From NCBI GenBank assembly GCA_964247055.1, contig OZ176060.1:1488001-1552000 (forward strand): a stretch of DNA of 64,000 nt, written 5' to 3'. The DNA is from Paragordius varius. Its lineage: Eukaryota > Nematomorpha. Under the pieces are notes generated by a model. The model was not told where the DNA came from and ran no database searches. It saw only the letters and a list, made by a program, of their open reading frames with translations. The position numbers and the translations under genes were made by a program. Position 1 is the first letter of the stretch; the number at the start of each line of letters is the position of its first letter. This document shows, in pieces, positions 1 through 9,621 of the stretch.

Positions 1-230
1 TACCTAACTATATGATTTTTGGATATTAATATATTGAAAATATCTCTTAAAATATTAAACCATATCTCAACTTTTATAATTATTTTTGAATTATCCTTAA
101 TTTTAACTTTTTGCCCGATTTCGATTTTCTCTTAATATTTTAAAAACTATGTCAACAAAATCAAAGTTTTTGGGACAAATAAATTCGCTGGTCATATATC
201 TCATAAATTAACCTTTTTTCGCATACAGTG
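1..230 (+). mobile_element. Right-end fragment of foldback element (CACTGTG family)
   Basis: The window opens inside the right arm of an inverted-repeat element. The sequence up to the terminal CATACAGTG at 230 is close to the right arm of the complete copy at 49293-50396, including the shared run ending in CGCTGGTCAT. The left part lies outside the window. No coding sequence. Confidence 0.65.
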
Positions 231-1739
231 TTATAAATTCTTTTTCCACGCAATTCGATGCAGAAAAAAGATTTATCAAATTTATTCTAAATTTAGGGAG
301 CTGCTACTAAAAGCCAAAATGGCCCTTAAAATATATCAAGAATTTCGAGAATTCCCTAAATCAAAAATTTGAGATTATAGATCTTTTTTTCAAGAAAAAA
401 GTATTTATAACATATATATTGGATATTTTGTAAAAATTATCCATAGCTTCCGCTTTGGTGCAAATCATCGTAAAATTTTCTTTTTTATATAAGCTTTAAT
501 TTTTTAAAGAATACATTAGATTATCACTATATATAGAGTTAATATATGATGTTCTTAAAATTAAAAGCTATTACCTCATATTAACAAGTTTTTATGATTC
601 AATTTTAACGCCAAATTAAGATTTACTTATAATCTTGAAATCTTTGTGGGACTCTGGAAAAAATGTAAAGGTTTTCTTGATATTGCGTTTACATATGCTA
701 TATTAAAACAAATAAAATTTATTTGACACGTTTTTATCTATTGCATTAATTTTCTTTGGCCTAATATGGGATAAAAATGCGATTTTTTATTTTTGTAAAT
801 TACAAAAAATTTGAATAACATAGTATTTAAACCGCATATATCATTTCTATATTTCATTATGGAGCTTTGAATGATATATTTTTTTGTTGCGCACCGTGGT
901 AAAAAAAAATAAATATAAAATCTACATAAATGTTATCATACCACTACCGGTATTTATAAATATGTTAAAAGTATTTATTAGTTAATTAATTAATGTAAAA
1001 CAAATACTACATAAATGCTTAAAAACCTTAATATTACCCATTTATTGGTTTATGACTTCTAAATAAAATTGAACAGCTTCAAAACACGATTGAAACGAAT
1101 AACTTATATTAAAATCAAAATATAAGTTTTTGTTATTCAAATGTAGCCTGGAAGCAAATTCATTACATTTTTTAACCAAAATAATTTGTTTGCCCGTTGC
1201 ATCAGCGATTTATTTATAGAAAAAAGTGGTGGCAAAAAAGTTTGAGATGAGGATTTTTTAACTATTTTACATTTGTATAATGCGCCTAAAAGGCTAAAGT
1301 AAGCATATTTTCAAATTCGGCTTAATACTCTAACTTTTTAGGATATAATTTCAAATCGGTCTGTGATATAAAACTACCCCAAATGTAATGGAGTGTTATA
1401 ATTGATATTGTAACAAAAATATATAAAAACTACATAAATGCTCACAAACCGTAATGTTTTTACCTGTTTTTATTAATATGTTAAAATATTTATTAGTTAA
1501 TAATAATTAACAATGTAAAACAAAAAATATAAAATATACATATATATCACAACCTTTATTTTACCTGTCCTTATCAAAAAATTTTTTATTCTGCTTTCTA
1601 AAAACTAATTCTTTTTATTAAAAAAAGAGCTCTTTCTATATTTTTTTTCATCGTGACATTAGGAATACCATCGAACAAGTTGACTAAATTATGGAAAAGT
1701 AAAGATAACACTATGAAACTGTCAGAGTTATGAAATACA
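231..1739. other. No gene seen; dispersed repeat fragments
   Basis: A+T-rich DNA without a credible ORF. Positions 930-1050 and 1425-1560 are diverged direct repeats of each other. Positions 1190-1380 belong to a dispersed family marked by a GGYGGCAAAAAAGTT-like core, also seen at 11410-11620, 20130-20290 and, reversed, 48410-48560. Confidence 0.5.
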
Positions 1740-2070
1740 TGTTTTTTCGGGTAGCGACTTATGCTGCAAAAAGTTGGATATTGAAATTTAATGATAATAA
1801 AAATTAAAGCTTTTGAAATTTGGTATTGGAGGAGTATAATATAGAGTGGTACAGAGTAATGGCTATAATAAAAAATTTACGTTCTAGGGCATATTTTAAG
1901 GAGTACATCCCTGATTTTTTGGGAATTGAAAGGGAAGGAAAAGATATTTTGTAAGATGGCTGAACACTGTAGTTAGGGTGTATGAGTGAATTAAAATGGA
2001 AAAGAGATGAGGAGATAGAACTAGTATATTAATATCCAAGGAATTCGGCCTAAGGAATTACAGTAAATAT
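1740..2070 (+). mobile_element. LINE remnant, C-terminal part
   Basis: Frame pieces resemble the region after the reverse transcriptase in RTE-type LINEs: an AKSWILK piece, then a tryptophan-rich stretch (YWR-like) and RWLNTV followed by W-K-R-D. The better preserved copies at 21450 and 35461 show the same order (CESWTLRK, then RWLDTI). Badly decayed, no open frame. Confidence 0.4.
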
Positions 2071-2197
2071 TAATAATTGGACAAAAAAATATTTTATTAA
2101 AATACCGTTGTACATTTCTGAACTTGTTTTTTAAGATATTAGTTGTTTTCTAAATTGCAAAGTAAGAAAGATATATATATTGATAAAAGAACAATTA

Positions 2198-3271
2198 CAC
2201 TAGACAACAAATTTTTCTGCCACTCGAGTTTTTAGTATTTTCTGATATTTAGTATCATTAACAGTAAATCTGAAATAAAAATTATAACTCCCGTAAGTAT
2301 TTTGTATAATTTGATTTTTTTGATGCGCCCTCTTTATCAATATTTTGCTAAAAAATGTTTTTATTTGAAAATATACAAGTAATGCCTATTTGTAATATAT
2401 CATTCGAAAGAGTGATAAAAACTCTATAAAATGCATACTAATATGTATTACATCGACAGTTAATATTGGACACAAAGAGCGACAAACGCGCGAAGCGAGA
2501 GCATTTTTTTTATTATATTTTTAAAACTAATGGATGAAAATAGCTCAAACTTTGTTTAGATGGTGATGAATGTCCAAAAAAGATAACACAAGAAAGTTTT
2601 TTTGATTAAAACATATTGCTTTTATGTTACTCAAAACAGCCATTTTTAAGTTTTTTGTTTTTTAAAAATTACCATCTCATCAATATTAATTTATTTTCTT
2701 TACGAGGCTGATAATTTCGAAATTTTAAAGATAAAAACAAAGTTAAAGATATTTTTGATCTCTTTTAGCCATTATGTAATAAATTTACAGTTATAACTAT
2801 GCATTTTAGTATCCACTAGTTAAAAAATTTATGATAATAATTATTTTTATTAAAAAAGCAAATTAAAAGCTTTTTCAAACATTTTTTTTAAATTAAATAC
2901 TGTAGCCCTAATAATTATATTAAAATAATTTATATGATCTTCAAATTAATTTATCTGTGAAAATTTTTGACTTATATAAACCCAAATAACTTAAACATCC
3001 GATTGTAAATGACTTACCATTTGAAAGATACAGTTTTTCACGCTTTTTCTAATAATATAAAATACATGGCTTCATATCTCAAACTTTTGATTTTATGAAT
3101 TTCGAATTTAATGTTAAATTAAGGCCAAAAATTATAGATAAACTCTAATTAAAAAAATTCTTGCATGCTAGACCAATTTTCTTTTTAGATACACTAATTA
3201 TGTACTTTAATGAAATAAATTTTAAATTTACAAGAATGGCAGTTAAAAAAGTCAAAATTTTTTGTCTAGTG
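2198..3271. mobile_element. Foldback inverted-repeat element, CACTAGACAA ends
   Basis: The left end reads CACTAGACAACAAATTTT and the right end is its near reverse complement, ending CTAGTG. TA precedes the left end and TTA follows the right end, which suits a TA-targeting (Tc1/mariner-like) element. The arms are imperfect inverted repeats over a few hundred bases. Further copies lie at 63100-63942 (opposite orientation) and, broken up, at 43310-46750. No transposase seen, so non-autonomous. Confidence 0.7.
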
Positions 3272-4426
3272 TTATATATTTTACTGTAAGGAAATAATTT
3301 ATATATGAAATATATGAAGATGTATGGTTGTTTTGTGATAAAAAAATTTTTATATATTAATGTTTTGTATGATAATGTTTATGGTACCATATAGTAACTA
3401 CCTAAATTCATATTAGCGGAAAATATGCGGTCTCTAATCACAACATGCTAATTTAGTGCCATTATGATAAAAAACAAGAATTTCGAAATTTTAATTATTC
3501 AAATAAAAATTTTATATTAAAAGCACTTAATTAGAAGAAAAAATGGAACCGGTTTTAAGTGTAAAGAAACGGTGCCTGAATCGGGATCTTATCCACTTGC
3601 CTAGGATAACCGGTTTTATTTTAAAAACCATTCGCTTCCACTTTTCAACATTATTCGCCTTGACATTATCATATTGGTTGAAATATATTGTATACAATTA
3701 TATATTTATTATTTTTTTATTTATTTTGACTCGATACAATTTTGAAAAGCATCAATACACCTTCACTATCATCAATTAAACTATTGTATTTTCTCTTTTG
3801 CTACAATAGTAAGTACTCAATACAAATATTAAATATCTTTTAAAACCGTCTAAGGTTGCATTCCTAAAGGTCTGTTTTATAACTTTACAAATCTCACTAA
3901 ATTAATTGATTTAATATAAGATTTGTGTCCAATAATTAATGCGGTAAGAGCTATTTACTAATTCAGATTCGATACGAATTATTGACAAAAATTAAATTGG
4001 TAAAATCCCTTTTAAATGACGATTAGTGCTCCTAGAATTTGGATAAGGAAGCTTATTAACGAATCCGATAAAAATAGGTGTCATATATAAGTGTATAAAA
4101 ATGAGAAAATCAAGTTTACTAAGATAATATTTTACACGTGGAAATCACTACTCATAATTAAAAATTCGGGGGTCAGTTATATTGGTAAAACCTTTGTCAT
4201 AAGAAAAAAAATAAAAAAATATAAAATAAATAAAAAGCTTATAAAAAAAAGTTTTATTATAAATCAAGGTTGAAACTTGTTTATATGGGTTACAATTATT
4301 AAAGTATTTTTGGAAGATAACGCTTAGTTTCTGTGCATTCTTAATTTTTTATATAAACATGAAATCGCAGATGACAAATACAAACTTTTGAGTATTATTT
4401 ATAAACTTAAAATTTAACTAATTTTA
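3272..4426. other. No gene seen
   Basis: A+T-rich. Two short ORFs (3543-3779 and 4091-4273) have compositions expected by chance and no recognisable domain. Confidence 0.5.
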
Positions 4427-5585
4427 CAGCAAATGTTAATTTTTAATATCAAGAATTTTTTTTTTAATCCATGTGGCATTTTTTTATCCTTTTAAAAGTT
4501 GTTTTACAAGCATATAAAAAATAACACTTACATATATATTTAAATGTACTTACATGTCCCTTTTCTGTAGACATATATGAGAGATATATTAACATTGCAA
4601 TATGTTCCCCTTCTCGCTACATATCTCATTATAGAAATGGTAACATTGCATATGTGTTGTGCCTACTTCATTAAATAATTTTTTAGGTTTTATATATAAT
4701 TTTTTTATAAAAAATTAAGTTTTTAATAATTAATTAAAAAATATTTCAGAAAAGACTATAAAAAAATATATTTGAAACATATAAATCGCTTAGTGCGTAA
4801 TAAAACTTGTATTATACAAATTTAAATATTAATTTGATTTTGCTGACTTTTTTTGAAAACACTATATCACCTAAAATTAAAACTGAGAAATGTCACGAAA
4901 AATGGTAAAATATTACCATTTATAATTAATTATTTTACAAGTGGTAATTTATTTAAGCAAATATTTTTGACATTTTTTTTGGTGTGCTCATAATACTTAA
5001 GAAAATGAATGTGCTGAATATTTTCAAGAATTTGAGTTAAATTTTCAATCAAATCTTCCACATTGAAATGGCATCTTTCCTGACTTTTTTTGATCTCTGG
5101 AGTCTGGGTTATTAATGTGCCATAGTTTGAATCTAATGTTGATGGCAAACTTTCATTTATAATATCTTCTTCACAAAAACTATACATTTATTCCAAATTT
5201 CTTTTTGACAAAATAATAAAAACTTATTTTTTATAAAAAAAATATATAAACTTATAAATTAAAAATCAAAGTATGCACAACACATAACATACTGATTAAT
5301 ACCTAATTTTATAAAAAATGTTATATCAAACCTAAATATTTATCAAAGTAGACAAAACACATATGCGATTTACCATTTCTCAAATAATAAATGTAGCGAG
5401 AAGAGGAACATATTGCAATGTTAATGTATCTCTCATATATGTGTACCGAAAAGGGACATGTAAGTACATTTAAATATATATGTCAGTGTTATTTTTTATA
5501 TGCTTGTAAAACAACTTTTAAAAGGATAAAAAAATGCCACATGGATTAAAAAAAAATTCTTGATATTAAAAATTAACATTTACTG
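4427..5585. mobile_element. Inverted-repeat transposon with long arms carrying an ORF
   Basis: A pair of about 290-bp inverted arms (4427-4720 and 5310-5585) starts CAGCAAATGTTAATTTTT and ends with its near reverse complement ...CATTTACTG. TA lies directly outside both ends (4425-4426, 5586-5587). TA target and a CAG start are typical of the Tc1/mariner/pogo group. The roughly 590-bp centre holds an 85-codon ORF on the minus strand that is not a recognisable transposase. Either a non-autonomous element that captured host sequence, or one whose own gene is unfamiliar. Confidence 0.8.
4930..5187 (-). CDS. Unassigned 85-residue ORF inside inverted-repeat element
   Basis: Not recognised. Complete frame from ATG to TAA, acidic N-terminal third (EEDIINES), a middle with CHFNVEDLIENL, then a basic helical C-terminus (HTKKNVKN). 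No membrane segment or known motif. Composition is polar and balanced, unlike the K/N/I/F-rich chance ORFs around it. Just upstream on the same strand a T-rich run ends in AAAAG followed 13 nt later by the ATG, so the ORF could be a final exon behind a splice acceptor. It lies between the arms of the element at 4427-5585, so it may be captured host sequence or an element-specific protein. Function unknown. Confidence 0.35.
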   Translation of the reverse strand: MYSFCEEDIINESLPSTLDSNYGTLITQTPEIKKSQERCHFNVEDLIENLTQILENIQHIHFLKYYEHTKKNVKNICLNKLPLVK

Positions 5586-5949
5586 TATAGTTTGAAAAAA
5601 CCTAGTTTTTGTATGTTATTAAATTAAAACGCATGTACTACGGTAATAACCATATGTTTTTACAAAACATGTTTAAGTCAAGGCATAACAAAACGTTTTC
5701 AATCGAAACTGATGCAGTTAATTCTCTTTTAAAACCCATAATAAATGTATCATTCTTACAAAATTGAAGCTTAACAAAAAATTAGGCAACTATTTTGTAT
5801 TGATAGCAGATTAGCCATCTTTCACAAGTAATACTTTATAAGTAATATAGGTGATCCCCAAATATTTTTGGATTTAAACCAACATAAACTAAATTTGGCA
5901 CTTATGTTATATTACATTGCGGACCAAATCGGTGGGAAAAAACAACCCG
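5586..5949. other. No gene seen
   Basis: Flank of the inverted-repeat element; A+T-rich, nothing recognised. Confidence 0.4.
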
Positions 5950-6430
5950 ATGAAATATACCACACTCAAAGAGTATTGGTCCTTGAACATTTCAAGTTGA
6001 CCCTTAAAATTTTTAATTTAGGATTTAACTATAATTTCTGCATGAATTATTTATTTTATTATTTGTTAACCTAATTTTCTTTATATTATATTTTTTTAAA
6101 TAAATTTTTTCATTCAAAAACCACTTTGTTTTTTCCATCTGATATTTTCCAATTCAACTATTAATTTATAAATTTTAATGAAAATAATTAACCCAGAAAA
6201 TTTATATATTAAATTAATCATCATATTAATATAAATTCGCACTTCAAAGGTGTTCTTGAACACTCCAGGAACACCTAAAGTTGGTCTTATTACAAGAGTT
6301 TATGTAAAATAATTACAATAAATGATAAAATTGATAAACCTACACGTTTATTGATTTGAAGTCTTCACAACTTGAAGTCAAAGACTTAAAATGTTCAAGG
6401 ACACTCTTGAAAGGGTAAATGGTATATGTA
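5950..6430. repeat. Dispersed copy of the 21-bp minisatellite family
   Basis: Contains diverged units TTGGTCCTTGAACATTTCAAG near 5977 and an inverted set near 6390-6415 (GTTCAAGGACACTCTTGAA followed by AATGGTAT). The A+T-rich spacer between them matches spacers of the main array at 13086-15710. A single old copy of that element. Confidence 0.6.
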
Positions 6431-6499
6431 TGTATATATAATTCCGATAGGAAAATGCACTATTATCATCCTTTTGGTGACCCTTATGACTGAATTAAG

Positions 6500-7450
6500 A
6501 AAATTATTTACACTTTTGTAATAAGTGCTCTATATCAGAATATTGTAATTGCACCCATTTTTTTAACTATAATATTTTTGGCGAAAGTTAAATTTAAAAA
6601 TATCTATAAGGTACATATAAAAGGCAAAACAATATTTTTTAAAAATTAATTTTTAGATTTGGGTTTGGAAAATTGCAACTTTTGCTCTTTAATGGGCTAG
6701 TATTATTAAACTAAACGCACAAATGCCGAGATTACATGATAAAAATTTTAAATAATATTTTGCAAATGAAACTATTTTCTAAAAAATGCATATATTTTTC
6801 AAAAAAATTATATTTTTACCAAATTTTTATTGAAGCCTGCTTCATATTGGAAACGGTATAAAAACGCTTTTTAATATTCTAAAAACATTTTTCTATGAAA
6901 TTTCAGGATGCTATTCTCTCACCCAAAATTTCAATTTAAAGGCTCCTTTGCTTTCTAATTTAGATGATATATAAAAACACAATTAACACAAATATGAAGA
7001 CGCACCAATACAAAAATCTGAGATAGATGTTAGACATTATCGAAATGATATAAAAAGTGTTTTTAATAATATATTAAAGAGCTTTTCTTTAAATAATATG
7101 AAGCGCGCTTTAACAAAATTCTTAAATTAATTTTAATCATTCACTTTTAAAAAATATATTTTTGATTAATATCAAAATTTAGCATTCAAAATTATCAAGC
7201 AAACTCTGCATTTTTGCGAGTATTTAAAATAACCATCTTGAAAGAACGAAAAATTTGGGATTCAAACCACATCTAAAAATTATTTTTTTTAAAAATATCG
7301 CTTTGCTAAGTAGTTTAAAATATATTTTAGTTATTAAAGCTTTTAGCTTCAAAAAAATTATAATAAAAGCGCAAGTTTTTACTTTTTGAGAGGAGCACAC
7401 CTAGAAAACTCTATATAGGCCAAAATTAAAAGCACGATGATGATCCTGAT
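6500..7450 (+). repeat. Dispersed repeat, copy 1 (pair with 17680-18480)
   Basis: Diverged but collinear with 17680-18480: both hold AATTTAAAGG followed by TTTGCTTTC, a later ATGAAGACG, then CAAAAATCTGAG and CACATCTAAAAA. Non-coding, origin unknown. Confidence 0.45.
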
Positions 7451-8836
7451 CATTTTCCCAGAATATATACATTTAATCAAGTCATTTTTGTGGATACTGT
7501 ATTATTGTGCTGATTTCGCTGTGCCTTTTTGTTTTTGTATAAAGAAACTGATTGTCAGAATCCGAAACTTAATAATTAATTGCTTTTATAGCATCAGGAA
7601 ATGATAACCTTTCAAGATTTTTCGTTATAACCTCTTTATTTTCAAATTATAAGTTTGTTAAATTATTAAATTAGGAATTTTTTGCTGAATTATAGGTAAA
7701 ATACTGCGCGCCATTCCATAAATAAAGTTTTAAGTGTAAAAACTTAAAACATGGATTCTATGTTAATATAAGTATAAAAATACATCCTACCTTTTTGGTT
7801 AAGCATATAATTTTCTGAACCTGGATAAATAAAATATATGTGCTTTTTTATTGTATTTAATGAATAACATAGTTAAATCATTAGGACAGCCAAAGTATTG
7901 ACATTTTAGAATTATGATTAATTTAAGGCTATAATTTTTATCTATCCTATGTAAACTGTATAAAAAATTTTTTAAGTTAAAGAGCAGAGTAGAAAATTAA
8001 GGATTTTTACGCATTAACACATATTTCTGTATTATAAAATTCTGGATATTATATTAAATATGCTTTGTTTATAAGCTTTAATTTTTTTATTAATCTAACT
8101 TGTACAGTCATGACTTTATTATATTTCGCTGTTATATTAATTTGCGAAAGCATCATCCAAATTTATGAAAAAATGAATACTAAATATGGGATTTTCCTTG
8201 AAGTATTATTTTAAAATTCTTTTTAATAGCTTAAAAAACACAAAAATATGAAACATTTTAACTCCAAAAAAATAATTATATACATGAATATGGCAAGATG
8301 TTTGTGAACGCTCAAATATTTATCAATTATATTATTAATGTTACATTGATAGCGCTTTGGATAAAAGATAATAAAATCATAAATGTGCCGATAAGTCGAA
8401 ATAAAGTTGCTTCTATTAGCCAAAATATAAAATCGCATTTCTGTCGCAGAGGTCGAATCGAATAAAATCACATTCAATAGAGAAAAACGAAACAAAACTT
8501 TATTTATTACTAACCATAAGAATTAAACTCAACGCAAAACAATATCGATAATGAATTTTCAGGATTTTTGAAGGACTTAATAACTAAAAAATCGCATTTC
8601 GCGTCATATGATAATCATATATTGATAATTTGCAAAAAGCGGAGAGTTTCAAAATGTCTAATATATATTTTGAATTTGCAGAGGAAAAAAATATCTATCA
8701 ACGAAATGATTATGCCCAAAGGCAGGTCACAATAGCCAAAATGGCACGAATTGCTCAATCACAATCGTGTCCCTTTCTTAAAAAACTTAGTTGATAAAAA
8801 ATAATTTTGAATCGAAATGTAGAGAAAGACTTTAAA

Positions 8837-8869
<33 letters not shown>

Positions 8870-9621
8870 TATATTGGAGTTTAATTATACGCTACTTTCG
8901 CTTGGCATAAATAAATAAGTAGGCTATCATATTTTAACATATATTGAATTAACTCCAAATCATAGTATTTATGATAGTTAAAAAATTAATACCTTTTACC
9001 CAATAACATTATATTCATTTGATTAGAAATTGAGGCCAAAATGCGCCTTTTTAGTTTTAATTCCTAAAGGATCCTATATGTTTTGAAATTATTGTATATA
9101 TCCACATATAAATTTTATTGATTTTTTTTTCTCTATTATATATTTAATTAAAATGCGACTTTTTAATTTTGTCTAATAGCAGAGAAATTAAAATAATTTT
9201 TTTAGCCTGTTAGATATTGATCATTTAGACATTCATTATAACTATAGAATGGTTTTTAAAGGTATCCAAAATGGTTAAGGAATCCGTCAAACTACATTAA
9301 AAATTTTCTAAACCAGTTTCACTTATCTTATTATTTGCAACGTCTAGTATAAAAAATAATATTTTTAGAGCTTTCTTAAAATACTGAAAATGTTTGTTTT
9401 TTACTTTTGTTTTATACATTTATTTCGTCTATAAAGTTTGACCCAACTTTTTCGAAATAAAAATATATCATCGACTCTGTTTAACATATAAAACTCGATG
9501 AAAAAAGTACCCCTATTTTTTACACAATGTTAATAAATCCTTTAAAATTATAAACCACATAAAAAAAGTTAAAATTTATTTTTTAATCTTCATTTAATTA
9601 AATTTTTTTAATGCATTATAG
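7451..9621. other. No gene seen; (AT)n tract
   Basis: A+T-rich with an (AT)n microsatellite at 8836-8875. An ORF at 8223-8495 (-) has no recognisable domain. The receptor gene that starts at a splice acceptor at 9621 must have upstream exons; none could be recognised here. Confidence 0.4.

Noticed and set aside
3543-3779. 78-codon ORF
   Set aside because: No domain; hydrophobic second half rich in I, F, L and Y typical of A+T-rich chance frames.
8223-8495. 90-codon minus-strand ORF
   Set aside because: No motif, no splice context, and composition close to the chance background; left unannotated.
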